64,000 nt of DNA, taken from positions 186,001 to 250,000 of the forward strand of contig NZ_QTTN01000002.1 of the NCBI RefSeq assembly GCF_003386535.1, in the 5' to 3' direction. The stretch comes from Paenibacillus taihuensis. GTDB taxonomy: Bacteria; Bacillota; Bacilli; Paenibacillales; Paenibacillaceae. The position numbers and the translations under genes are program-made. The notes beneath the pieces were generated by a model, which was given only the letters and a program-made list of their open reading frames with translations, did not search any database and was not told the DNA's origin. Below, one piece after another: positions 27,318 through 35,152 of this stretch (position 1 is the stretch's first letter; each line of letters starts with the position of its first letter).

Positions 27318-27668
27318 TTAGCCCTTCGGTCGGATAACAAGCGCCGCCAAGAAGGAGAAAATAATCGCAGCGGATATACCCGCGCTCGTAATGCTGAAGA
27401 TCCCTGTAATGATCCCGATCCAGCCGTCCTTCTGCAGCTCCGTCAGCGCTCCGTGAAATAACGCATTGCCGAAGCTCGTAATCGGCACGGTAGCTCCTGC
27501 TCCGGCAATTTTGATCAGCGGATCATAGACGCCGATGCCGTCCAGAACCGCCCCGGCCACCACTAGCGCTGCCATCGTATGCGCAGGCGTTAGCTTGAAC
27601 ACGTCGAACATAAGCTGTCCAATGACGCAAATTCCACCGCCGACGATAAATGCCCACAAATAAATCAT
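27318..27668 (-). CDS. spoVAE: Stage V sporulation protein AE (SpoVAEb type)
   Basis: A 116-residue membrane protein of the SpoVA channel, which moves dipicolinic acid in and out of the spore core. Three to four hydrophobic helices are visible, with the family pattern GQLMFDVFKLTPAHTMAALV, GAVLDGIGVYDPLIK and GAGATVPITSFGNAL. It is homologous to SpoVAC encoded two genes upstream and forms a C-D-E cluster with it. Confidence 0.94.
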   Translation of the reverse strand: MIYLWAFIVGGGICVIGQLMFDVFKLTPAHTMAALVVAGAVLDGIGVYDPLIKIAGAGATVPITSFGNALFHGALTELQKDGWIGIITGIFSITSAGISAAIIFSFLAALVIRPKG

Positions 27669-27692
27669 CGCTCTTATGCTCCCTTCCTTCGC

Positions 27693-28709
27693 TTATCCAT
27701 GCAATGGGCTTTCCAGTGCGACTGCGTGCGCGATACATGGAATCGACTCGCCTTGCTGGAAAGACAGCGGAGAGAGCAGCGCTCCGGTCGCGCAGACGAG
27801 AATCCGCTTCAGCTCCCCTTGCTTCAATCGCTTGAGCAGATGGCCGTATGTAACGACAGCCGAGCAGCCGCAGCCGCTTCCTCCTGCCTGAACCTTCTGG
27901 TTCTGTACGTCGTAGATCATTAAGCCGCAATCGCCGAACACCGTATCTTCCATCGGCACGCCGTCCCGGTGCAGCAGATCCTTCGCGATCGCGTGTCCCA
28001 CTGTCGCCAAGTCCCCGGTCACGATCAGATCGTAATCGCCAGGCGTCCTGCCCGTATCGTTAAAATGCATCGTCAGCGTATCGACCGCCGCCGGCGCCAT
28101 CGCTGCGCCCATATTGAACGGATCGGTGATGCCGAGGTCGACGATTTTGCCGATTGTCGCGCATTCGACGATCGGCCCGTCGCCATCCTGGGCAACGACA
28201 GCCGCGCCGGCTCCGGTAACGGTATATTGCGCCGTCGGCGGCTTCTGCGAGCCATATTCCGTCGGATAGCGGAACTGCTTCTCCGCCGTGCAGTTATGGC
28301 TGCATGTGCCTGCAAGCACATAATCGGCGGACTTGGAGTTGACGATCAGCGAAGCGATCGCGAGCGACTCCATCGACGTCGAGCACGCGCCGAATACGCC
28401 GAGATAAGGAGCGCCGATCGTGCGGGCCGCGAAGCTGTTGCTGATGATTTGGTTCATCAGATCGCCGCCGACATAGAACTGCAGCTGCTGCTTGTTCACT
28501 TTGGCATATTGCAGCGCCATATCCGACGCCTGCTCGAGCAGAAGCCGCTCCGCCTTCTCCCAGCTCTTCTGCTGCATATCCAGCTCAGGATGGACAAGGT
28601 CGAAGTCCGCCGCGAGCGGACCTTCCCCTTCGTCAGGACCTACGACTGTCGCAGCGCCGATAATGACCGGACGCTGATCGAACCACCACGTTTGTTTGCC
28701 GCGCAGCAT
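27693..28709 (-). CDS. spoVAD: Stage V sporulation protein AD
   Basis: SpoVAD is the thiolase-fold protein that binds dipicolinic acid for uptake into the forespore. The 338-residue product contains family blocks VIIGAATVVGPDEGEGPLA, GVFGACSTSMESLA, AGTCSHNCTAEKQFRYPTE and the C-terminal GGSGCGCSAVV and CATGALLSP. It starts one base after the spoVAC stop. Confidence 0.97.
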   Translation of the reverse strand: MLRGKQTWWFDQRPVIIGAATVVGPDEGEGPLAADFDLVHPELDMQQKSWEKAERLLLEQASDMALQYAKVNKQQLQFYVGGDLMNQIISNSFAARTIGAPYLGVFGACSTSMESLAIASLIVNSKSADYVLAGTCSHNCTAEKQFRYPTEYGSQKPPTAQYTVTGAGAAVVAQDGDGPIVECATIGKIVDLGITDPFNMGAAMAPAAVDTLTMHFNDTGRTPGDYDLIVTGDLATVGHAIAKDLLHRDGVPMEDTVFGDCGLMIYDVQNQKVQAGGSGCGCSAVVTYGHLLKRLKQGELKRILVCATGALLSPLSFQQGESIPCIAHAVALESPLHG

Positions 28710-28710
28710 A

Positions 28711-29166
28711 TCAGTGTCCTCCCTCGATACCGAGCACGAGATAAACGAGTGCGATTAGGAAAGCGGAGACGACGCCAAACACGATAACCGAGCCCGCGAG
28801 CTTGAACATGTTTGCGCCGACGCCAAGCACGAGCCCTTCCGCGCGGTGCTCGAGAGCTGCGGAGCACATCGAGTTGGCGAAGCCGGTTACAGGAACGGCG
28901 GTGCCTGCGCCTGCCCACTGCGCGATTTTGTCATAGACGCCGAAGCTCGTCAGAATGACGGAAATCAGGATAAGGACGGCAACCGTCGGATTGCTCGCAT
29001 CCTGCTTCGACATGTTCAATCCGTACATGAACACTTCCTGTATGGCTTGCCCAAGCACGCAAATCAGCCCGCCAACAAGGAACGCTTTGGCGCAGTTGCC
29101 CGGTATGGAACGAGCCGGCTCGCGTGATTTGGCGAAGTTTTGGTATTCTTTAGGTGACATCGTCAT
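28711..29166 (-). CDS. spoVAC: Stage V sporulation protein AC; start uncertain
   Basis: A SpoVA channel membrane protein of about 151 residues with family blocks NCAKAFLVGGLICVLGQAIQ, FGVYDKIAQWAGAGTAVPVTG and ALEHRAEGLVLGVGANMFKL. The ATG at 29166 is the first standard start downstream of the sigma-G-like promoter, but its ribosome site (AAGAAG) is weak. The strong GAGGAGG at 29214-29220 lies 8 nt before an in-frame ATC at 29205, which would add 13 residues (I-A-T-K-S-A-G...). Starts still further 5' would precede the predicted transcript. It is first in the spoVAC-D-E operon; other spoVA genes (A, B, F) are not here. Confidence 0.93.
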   Translation of the reverse strand: MTMSPKEYQNFAKSREPARSIPGNCAKAFLVGGLICVLGQAIQEVFMYGLNMSKQDASNPTVAVLILISVILTSFGVYDKIAQWAGAGTAVPVTGFANSMCSAALEHRAEGLVLGVGANMFKLAGSVIVFGVVSAFLIALVYLVLGIEGGH

Positions 29167-29237
29167 CTTCTTGTATTTTGTCTGACCTGCGCTCTTAGTT
29201 GCGATGATGTACGCCTCCTCATAAATTCTCTTCAAGG

Positions 29238-29267
29238 AGTATGCGTCAATCGAGACACAATTATGCC
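29238..29267 (-). promoter_or_regulatory. Sigma-G-type promoter of spoVAC-D-E
   Basis: Minus-strand GGCATA (29262-29267) and CATACT (29238-29243) are separated by 18 nt, close to the sigma-G consensus TG(A/C)ATA-18-CATACTA. It lies about 20 nt before the strong ribosome site of spoVAC. The B. subtilis spoVA operon is sigma-G dependent. Confidence 0.75.
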
Positions 29268-29334
29268 AGTACTGGTCGGGGGCAGGAAGCGGTATCAAAT
29301 ATGCCTTTGGCAAGGGGAGGCGATTGAACTTTTT

Positions 29335-29480
29335 CCCATGTAGTCCACCAAACCAGCTACTTTCTCCATTTCCGCCGGATTTCCACCGATGTAGTCCACC
29401 AAACCAGCTACTTTCACAAGTTTCATCGCTTTTCCGCCAATGTAGATACCTGGAGGCTCTTCTTTGCTAGGATTCATCGC
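29335..29480 (-). repeat. 51-bp repeat array, minus-oriented
   Basis: TAGTCCACCAAACCAGCTAC occurs at 29341 and 29392 and TAGATACCTGGAGG at 29443, each 51 bp apart. The same two unit types occur in opposite orientation at 48.18-48.53 kb. On the minus strand the frame reads as 17-residue units (KVAGLVDYIGG; EEPPGIYIGGK), but no ribosome site supports a gene. Confidence 0.88.
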
Positions 29481-29540
29481 TATAACTATCATTTTGGGCT
29501 GTTTTCACGTGAAACGAGTTGGAAAACTGCCAAATAAACT

Positions 29541-29612
29541 CGCTGGCAACCGGCTTGAAAATAAAAAGGTCATTTCGAGCCAATTAGCCGTGCCACAACC
29601 GCCGTTAAATAT
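29541..29612. repeat. Degenerate CAACCG units beside the 51-bp array
   Basis: GGCAACCGGCTTG (29545) and CACAACCGCCGTTAA (29594) lie about 49 bp apart and resemble the CAACCGTTAG units at 8996-9056 and 48542-48653, next to a 51-bp array in all three places. Confidence 0.5.
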
Positions 29613-29633
29613 TCTGAGTGCGTAGGAGCAATG

Positions 29634-29659
29634 AAAAACAGCCATCCCTGAGGATGGCC
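29634..29659 (-). terminator. Terminator of the small membrane-protein gene
   Basis: GCCATCC / GGATGGC with a 4-nt loop is followed within 2 nt by TTTTT on the minus strand, directly after the stop codon at 29664. Confidence 0.85.
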
Positions 29660-29663
29660 GCAT

Positions 29664-29762
29664 TCATAACAGCAACGCAACAATGAGCAGAACGACGAGC
29701 AGGATGAAAAGAACGAGCGCCAGCAGCATGAAAATACTGCGGGCCGATTGCGCACTTCGCAT
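29664..29762 (-). CDS. Tiny single-span membrane protein (32 residues)
   Basis: The frame encodes MRSAQSARSIFMLL followed by an almost uninterrupted Leu/Val/Ile/Ala stretch to the C terminus, i.e. a positively charged N terminus and one membrane helix. An AAGGAG site lies 9 nt before the ATG and a compact terminator follows the stop codon, so the unit has every part of a gene. I do not recognise a family. It lies between the spoVA cluster and a LacI gene, and small hydrophobic proteins of this kind are common in spore formers. A CATAGGATA sequence upstream (about 29807-29815 on the minus strand) loosely resembles a sigma-K -10. Confidence 0.6.
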   Translation of the reverse strand: MRSAQSARSIFMLLALVLFILLVVLLIVALLL

Positions 29763-29856
29763 AGGATGAAGCTCCTTTCAGCCAAGGATAGGCTCTTGTG
29801 CTATCCTATGCGGGCTTGTGCGGAATTGAGATTGTCCGATCGCAGAAGCCCTCCGT

Positions 29857-30984
29857 CTAACCGGATTCCCGGACGACCAGCTGCGCGCGGAGAATGATTT
29901 TCTCAGGGAGGGCTGACGGATGCTTCAGCTTCCGGGCGAACGCCTCAACCGCTCGAATGCCGAGCCATTCCTTCGCGAGGTCGACCGTTGTGAGCGGCAC
30001 AACCGCGGACAAGCTCGGGGCTGTGTTGTCGATGCCGACGACGCGAACCTGTGACTGCAGCCCATGTTGACTCAGTAACAGCAATAGATGCAGCGCAATA
30101 TCATCGTTGGCACAAATAAACCCCTCCGGCAGCTCTTGCTGCGAGACTGCTGCGTCCAGCCGCCGTTCCAGGGCGGGCTCCCAGCCTCGCGACATCGGAG
30201 CTTCACTGCCGCCGTAAGGGACTGTCCACTTCTTGAGCTGGAAGCTCTCGCTCCGGGCAGCCGCTTTCCCTTCATCCATCGCCAGCCGGCAGCCCCACCA
30301 CCGTTCCTTGAAGCTGACGGCGAAGCTGTCGCGTCCGATGAACACGAGCGAGCGGCAGCCTTGCGACAGCAGATGATGGCACGCCATCCGACCTGCTTCG
30401 GTGTTCGCATGAAGCACCGCATCCGCGCCGATCATCGGCTCTTCATGGTCGACGAGCACGATCGGCAGACCGAAGCGATTGATCGTGAGCAATGTGCCGA
30501 GCGGACATTTGCCGGCAATAATAAACCCGGCTGCTCGGGTTGAGAGCCGATCCGGGGCGTCTGCAACCGCAACCGCAGTCGCACCTGTCCATATGGTCAG
30601 CTCGTCTTGTCCGAAGGTGAAAAACTCCGGCTGGAAGCCATGCATCCGGCAGCCAGCCTCCACCCCCTCCTTCACGCGCAGCCAGAAGTACGGCTCTTTC
30701 TCGTGGCGGATGTCGAGTCCGATGTAGATCACAGGAGGCTGCGACTCATGCACGTCTTCAGTTGCGGATTCACTTTCGACCACAGCTTCCGCTACCGCCT
30801 CATCATAGCTTAATGTCTTGCTCGAGTTAGTCCGAACCGTGTAGCCAAGCGCAGCGGCCAGAGCCAATACCTCTCTCCGTGTTGCCTCACTGACGCCCGG
30901 CTTCCCCGCAAGTGCCTGGGAGACCGTATATTTGGAGACGCCGAGCCGGTCGGCGAGCTGCTGCATTGATATTTTGCGACCCAT
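29857..30984 (-). CDS. LacI-family transcriptional regulator
   Basis: The 375-residue protein has an N-terminal LacI helix-turn-helix (ISMQQLADRLGVSKYTVSQA, then the hinge region GYTVRTN), an unusually long acidic linker (about residues 58-83, rich in Glu/Ala/Ser) and a periplasmic-binding-like ligand domain (VIYIGLDIRHEKEPYFW ... FICANDDIALHL ... VGIDNTAPSLSAVVPLTTV). It is divergent from the large GH-A glycoside hydrolase gene at 31139 and probably represses it in response to a sugar. The operator was not identified. Confidence 0.9.
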   Translation of the reverse strand: MGRKISMQQLADRLGVSKYTVSQALAGKPGVSEATRREVLALAAALGYTVRTNSSKTLSYDEAVAEAVVESESATEDVHESQPPVIYIGLDIRHEKEPYFWLRVKEGVEAGCRMHGFQPEFFTFGQDELTIWTGATAVAVADAPDRLSTRAAGFIIAGKCPLGTLLTINRFGLPIVLVDHEEPMIGADAVLHANTEAGRMACHHLLSQGCRSLVFIGRDSFAVSFKERWWGCRLAMDEGKAAARSESFQLKKWTVPYGGSEAPMSRGWEPALERRLDAAVSQQELPEGFICANDDIALHLLLLLSQHGLQSQVRVVGIDNTAPSLSAVVPLTTVDLAKEWLGIRAVEAFARKLKHPSALPEKIILRAQLVVRESG

Positions 30985-31026
30985 AGAACAGTCCGTTCCC
31001 CCTTCGTCCTCATGCTGCTGAAATGC

Positions 31027-31055
31027 TTGACTTTCTTCTATTTTATCTCTAAAGT
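31027..31055 (+). promoter_or_regulatory. Candidate promoter of the GH-A hydrolase gene
   Basis: TTGACT and TAAAGT spaced by 17 nt lie about 85 nt before the start. A CCTAACAAA direct repeat (31080 and 31090) between promoter and start could be a regulator site. Confidence 0.35.
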
Positions 31056-31138
31056 GTGCCTCGAATAAAGTATCATTGCACCTAACAAACCTAACAAAAT
31101 GAAAATAACTTTCCTATCGAGAGGCTGTGGCATACTTA

Positions 31139-34100
31139 ATGAGCAATTGGATTCTATTTTATGATGAAAGCTTCCCCTACGCTGGCGTTCGTCCCGACGC
31201 TGGCACACTTGCGACTTTGAGCGAAAGCTTCCTTATTGTCGGTGCAGACGAACTAGCTTCGCAGCTGCAAGATGCGGCTGTATATGTGCATTTGCACGGC
31301 TCGTTCTTCCCGAAAGACGCATGGCCTGCGATTATGGGTCATGTTAGTGCCGGCAAGGGCTTGATCACAGCTGGCGGCGCTCCATTCAAAACGCCTGTAT
31401 ACAACGATAATAACAACTGGATCGCCGAGCCGAACCAAACGGCATACCACCAGCAGCTGCATATTAATGAAGCGCTTGTCGTTTCCAGTGACGGCGTCAG
31501 CAGCTTGCAGCATCTGCGCGACATTCCGCTCTTCGCGGGTTACGAGTCGCTGTTTACGGTTGAACCGACATTCGGTCTCGCGCTGCATGTCACGCGTGCC
31601 GACGATCATCCGGGCGAAGGAGGTTCGGCTGGCCCGATCGACGCCCATATTTATCCGCTTCTGCGCGGCATCAGCGGCGACGGACTCGCGCGCGAATTGT
31701 CTGCGCCTGCAGTGCTGCTCGAGCATACGAAAGGCCCATTCAGCGGCGGCCGCTGGATGCTGATTAACCAGCCGCTTCGCAGCGCATTTTGGACCGGAGC
31801 AGGCGCAAAGGCGCTCGCGAAATGGGCTGCATTCGCAGAGCAAGGCGTAACCGAGCTGTGGCTGAAGCCGAATTACGGCTCCTATGAACTAGGCGAGCGC
31901 CCGGTATTTATGCTGCAAGGCCAGCAATTGCTTGCATCTCGCAACGGCGAGAAGAGCGCTTGGACATTCAAGCTGCGTGTCCTTAAATCGATCAAAAGCA
32001 CGGTTAGCGAGCCTGCACCTAACTTTATCTATAAGGATACCGACTTCACAGAAGTATGGCGTTCCGATGTCGAACTGAACATCAGCCGCGAGCTGACGAT
32101 TCAACGCTTAACTGCACCGCAGCCGGCTGAAGCTGGCTTCTACATTGTGGAATGTGAAGCAACCGCCGCTTCCGGCGATTACCGCCTGCTCCGCCAAGGC
32201 TTCTGGGGCATGGATCAAGAGCTGCTCACTTCGGGCGAGATGATTACGTGCGACCGGGATTATTTCTGGAAGAACGGCCGTCCGCTCCCGATCGTCGGCA
32301 TGACGTACATGACAAGCGATGTGGCACGTAAATATCTGTTCCTGCCTAACGCAGCAGTATGGGATCGCGACATGGCGCAGATGAAACGCGCTGGCATTAA
32401 CTCGATCCGTACCGGTATTTGGACCGCATATCGCAATGTTATGTTCGTTGACGGGCATCCGTACGAGGAAGTGCTTCGCGCCATCGACGCGTTCTTCCTC
32501 ACTGCGAAGCGCCACGATCTCGAAGTGACGTTCAACTTCTTCGCTTTCACGCCGGAAGCTTGGGAAGGCGTCAATCCGTACCTCGATCCGCGCAGCGTAG
32601 AAGCACAGAAGCGGTTCATCGCTGCCATCGTCTCCAGACATGCCGCTTCGACGCATGTGCATTGGGACTTGATCAACGAGCCGTCGATGTTCGATCCGAA
32701 GCGGATCTTCAGCGGTCCGCGCTCCGCGCAGGACAAGTTCGAGAAAGCGCATTTTGTAAAATGGCTGCAGCAGCGCCATGGCTCGATCCGCGAGCTGCAA
32801 GAACGCTGGAATATGACATCCGCTGAGCTGCCGTCCTTCGATGCGGCGAAGCTGCCGGAAGCAGACGAAATCGGCTTCGGCACGACGAACATTGCTGTAA
32901 AACGCAGTGCGCCATGGCTCGATTACACGCTGTTCACAATGGACATGCACAACCTTTGGGCTTCGCAGCTCGTCGAAACCATCCGTTCGATCCAGCCGAA
33001 GCAGCTCGTTACGGTCGGTCAAGACGAAGGACTTGGCGCACAACGTCCATCGCCGTTCTTCTATGCCGAAGAGGTCGACTATACAACCGTTCACTCGTGG
33101 TGGCTGATGGACGATCTTGTATGGGATGGTATCTTCGCCAAAGCACCGAACAAACCGAACCTCATCCAGGAAACAGGCATTATGTACGTTGAAACGCCTG
33201 ACGGCCGCGCGAAGCGGAGCGAGGAAGAGCTGCGCAACATCCTTGAGCGCAAGTACGCGTATGCCTTCTCGACCGGCGGCGCAGGTGCGGTGCAATGGAT
33301 TTGGAACATCAACTTCTATATGAACAATATCAATGAATCGCATATCGGCGCACTTCGCGCAGACGGCACCGAGAAGCCGGAAGCGAACGTATCGTATGAT
33401 TTCGGCTCCTTCATGGGTCAAATCCGCGACCTGTTCGTGGGCCGCAAGCTGGAGGAGGTCGCAGTCATCTTCCCGTACTCCAATGATTTCTCGAACCGCA
33501 AGCTCGCTAATGCGGCAACGACTCGCGCGATTCGGACGCTCTCTTACACGATGAACGTTCATGCGTTCGGCCTTGGCGAGTATCAGCTTGAGTCTCTTGC
33601 AGAGACCAAGCCGAAGCTCATCATCGTGCCAAGCGCGCATAACTTCAGCAGCGAAGCGCTGGAGAAGCTCACTTCGCATGTGAAGACACATGGCGGAACG
33701 CTGCTGTTCACCGGCCCGCTCTGCCTCGACGAGTACTGGCGTCCGGTTAGCGGACGCGTCGCTGAAGTCGGCGAGCACAGCATCAGCAACCTGCTGCGCG
33801 AGGAGCTCCTAGAGCTGGACGGCAAGCTGCTGCCGGTATCGTTCGGCGGCTCTCGCATCGCCGACAGCAACAAAGGCGTTCACGCTGCCTCGGGAAGCGA
33901 CGCTGCGAAGCTTACTGAAGCTGCGCTTGGCGCAGGTCGCTTGCTCTGGTGCCCGCTGCCGCTTGAGCTGAACGAACGACTCGAGCCGCTGCAAGCGATA
34001 TACGATTCGGCCCTGCAGCGAGCTGGCGTTGCCGCTGAGCTGGAATGGCTGCACGGCGGCGAGCTGCCTGGCGTATACGGGCGCAAGCTTGCATTTGAAT

Positions 34101-34288
34101 CCGGCTCGCTGTACATCTTCGTCTCCGAATTCGGCTGCGATACGGCAATCGAGATTCGCGACCCGGAGACAGGCAAGCAATACGCATTCACGCTGCCGCA
34201 GGAGCGTACGGTCATGTTCGCAGCTGATGCACAAGGCGAGCTGCTCGCTGTATACCGTCCGCAGGAAGTCGCAATTGAAGTGAAATAA
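31139..34288 (+). CDS. Large GH-A clan glycoside hydrolase (beta-galactosidase/cellulase-like)
   Basis: The ~1049-residue protein has an N-terminal class I amidotransferase-like domain, a linker, and a TIM barrel with the acid/base Glu in HWDLINEPS (E514) and the nucleophile Glu in NLIQETG (E678), the clan GH-A arrangement. Near residues 800-870 a flavodoxin/GATase-like domain resembling the GH42 trimerisation domain follows (LIIVPSAHNFSSEALEKL; GGTLLFTGP), then a small beta domain. No signal peptide is seen, so it acts on imported oligosaccharides. The ATG (MSNWILFYDE) was preferred over a GTG four codons earlier; neither is ideally spaced from GAGAGG. The substrate is not certain. Confidence 0.85.
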   Translation: MSNWILFYDESFPYAGVRPDAGTLATLSESFLIVGADELASQLQDAAVYVHLHGSFFPKDAWPAIMGHVSAGKGLITAGGAPFKTPVYNDNNNWIAEPNQTAYHQQLHINEALVVSSDGVSSLQHLRDIPLFAGYESLFTVEPTFGLALHVTRADDHPGEGGSAGPIDAHIYPLLRGISGDGLARELSAPAVLLEHTKGPFSGGRWMLINQPLRSAFWTGAGAKALAKWAAFAEQGVTELWLKPNYGSYELGERPVFMLQGQQLLASRNGEKSAWTFKLRVLKSIKSTVSEPAPNFIYKDTDFTEVWRSDVELNISRELTIQRLTAPQPAEAGFYIVECEATAASGDYRLLRQGFWGMDQELLTSGEMITCDRDYFWKNGRPLPIVGMTYMTSDVARKYLFLPNAAVWDRDMAQMKRAGINSIRTGIWTAYRNVMFVDGHPYEEVLRAIDAFFLTAKRHDLEVTFNFFAFTPEAWEGVNPYLDPRSVEAQKRFIAAIVSRHAASTHVHWDLINEPSMFDPKRIFSGPRSAQDKFEKAHFVKWLQQRHGSIRELQERWNMTSAELPSFDAAKLPEADEIGFGTTNIAVKRSAPWLDYTLFTMDMHNLWASQLVETIRSIQPKQLVTVGQDEGLGAQRPSPFFYAEEVDYTTVHSWWLMDDLVWDGIFAKAPNKPNLIQETGIMYVETPDGRAKRSEEELRNILERKYAYAFSTGGAGAVQWIWNINFYMNNINESHIGALRADGTEKPEANVSYDFGSFMGQIRDLFVGRKLEEVAVIFPYSNDFSNRKLANAATTRAIRTLSYTMNVHAFGLGEYQLESLAETKPKLIIVPSAHNFSSEALEKLTSHVKTHGGTLLFTGPLCLDEYWRPVSGRVAEVGEHSISNLLREELLELDGKLLPVSFGGSRIADSNKGVHAASGSDAAKLTEAALGAGRLLWCPLPLELNERLEPLQAIYDSALQRAGVAAELEWLHGGELPGVYGRKLAFESGSLYIFVSEFGCDTAIEIRDPETGKQYAFTLPQERTVMFAADAQGELLAVYRPQEVAIEVK

Positions 34289-34295
34289 TAAATAA

Positions 34296-34348
34296 AGAGG
34301 CAAGCAATTGGATGCATTACAGCAGCCCATTTGCTTGCCTCTCTTTTT
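34296..34348 (+). terminator. Terminator of the GH-A hydrolase gene
   Basis: A perfect 12-bp stem (AGAGGCAAGCAA / TTGCTTGCCTCT) is followed by CTTTTT, just after the stop codon. Confidence 0.92.
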
Positions 34349-34420
34349 CCTTGCCTTTTCCCTCTCTTTTTCCTTGCCTTTGTCCTTCTCTTTTCCTTAC
34401 CTTCTTCTCTATTTCCCCTT
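34341..34420. repeat. Polypyrimidine tract with CTCTTTTTCCTTGCCTTT repeats
   Basis: About 80 bp on the plus strand is almost purely C/T. CTCTTTTTCCTTGCCTTT occurs twice in a row, with further degenerate copies (CTTCTCTTTTCCTTACC). It runs from the terminator T tract to the end of the convergent nitroreductase gene. Confidence 0.7.
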
Positions 34421-34421
34421 G

Positions 34422-34994
34422 TTATGCGTCAATCCAAGTTGTTTTGCTCGCCGCATCCGACCGCTTGCCTTGTGGAAGGGTCATATCCGGTACGCCAAGG
34501 TAGATAAAGCCGAGCATTTTGTCCTGCGGACGAAGGCCGAAGCTTTCGTTCATAAGCGAATGGTAGCACGGCTCGCCTGTACGCCATACGGCTCCGAGGC
34601 CGAGTGCGTGAGTCGTGAGCAGCATATTTTGAACCGCGGCATGCACGGCTCCGAACTCTTCGATCTCAATAACGTCGTGGCGATCCGATGGAACGGCTGC
34701 GACAGCAATAACGACCGGCGAGCGGAACGCTTTCTTCCGCGCAGCTTCCGCTTTCTCGGCGTGCTCCGGCGCATTCGCGTCTTCCACGCCAGCAAGCGCA
34801 ATACGCGCGAGGGCATCGCCAAGCTTGCCTCGGCCGTCGCCGCCAAGCACGAAGAACCGCCAAGGCTCGGTCAGCCTGTGATTCGGCGCCCATACCGCTG
34901 ATTCAATAATTTGCTCAATCGTTTCTTTCGCAATCGGCTCCTGAGTCACTTTGCCAATACTTCTTCTCGTTCGAATTGCTTCTTGTATATTCAT
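34422..34994 (-). CDS. Nitroreductase-family FMN oxidoreductase
   Basis: A 190-residue NAD(P)H:FMN-dependent oxidoreductase. It shows the FMN phosphate-binding start AIRTRRSIGKV, APNHRLTEPWRFFVL, VHAAVQNMLLTTHALGLGAVWRTG and GFIYLGVPD. The ATG at 34994 follows GGAGG by 6 nt. A near-palindromic AT-rich operator overlaps the putative -10. The natural substrate is unknown; quinones or nitroaromatics are typical in vitro. Confidence 0.93.
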   Translation of the reverse strand: MNIQEAIRTRRSIGKVTQEPIAKETIEQIIESAVWAPNHRLTEPWRFFVLGGDGRGKLGDALARIALAGVEDANAPEHAEKAEAARKKAFRSPVVIAVAAVPSDRHDVIEIEEFGAVHAAVQNMLLTTHALGLGAVWRTGEPCYHSLMNESFGLRPQDKMLGFIYLGVPDMTLPQGKRSDAASKTTWIDA

Positions 34995-35017
34995 GATCTG
35001 CCTCCACAATGAGAAAT

Positions 35018-35044
35018 ATTATCATAGAATTATAGTATCATAAT
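35018..35044 (-). promoter_or_regulatory. AT-rich inverted repeat over the nitroreductase promoter
   Basis: ATTATCATA (35018-35026) and TATCATAAT (35036-35044) form a 9-bp inverted repeat with one mismatch. The 9-nt spacer holds a perfect TATAAT (-10) on the minus strand. It resembles Fur/PerR- or MarR-type operators in size, suggesting redox or metal control; the regulator is not in the window. Confidence 0.5.
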
Positions 35045-35104
35045 TTGGCCAAAAAAATGATCCGCTAGTGGCCTGTTGGACAACCGTCTATCAGCAGACG
35101 CAGC

Positions 35105-35147
35105 AAAAAACCGCCAATGAAGCTCTCAATAAGCTTCAATGACGGTT
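35105..35147 (-). terminator. Terminator after the formylglycine-enzyme-fold lipoprotein gene
   Basis: An imperfect 14-bp stem, ACCGTCATTGAAGC / GCTTCATTGGCGGT on the minus strand, is followed by TTTTTT, 5 nt after the stop codon. Confidence 0.88.
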
Positions 35148-35152
35148 CTCTC

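Noticed and set aside
29295-29492. 65-codon frame covering the 29.3-kb repeats as a gene
   Set aside because: No ribosome site and the same units occur inverted in another spacer; treated as repeat DNA.
32108-33778. 556-codon open frame on the minus strand inside the GH-A hydrolase gene
   Set aside because: Antisense shadow of a gene with both catalytic motifs; no recognisable domain and no promoter or ribosome site.
34308-34901. 197-codon plus-strand frame after the GH-A gene
   Set aside because: It spans the terminator and polypyrimidine tract and is antisense to the nitroreductase gene.
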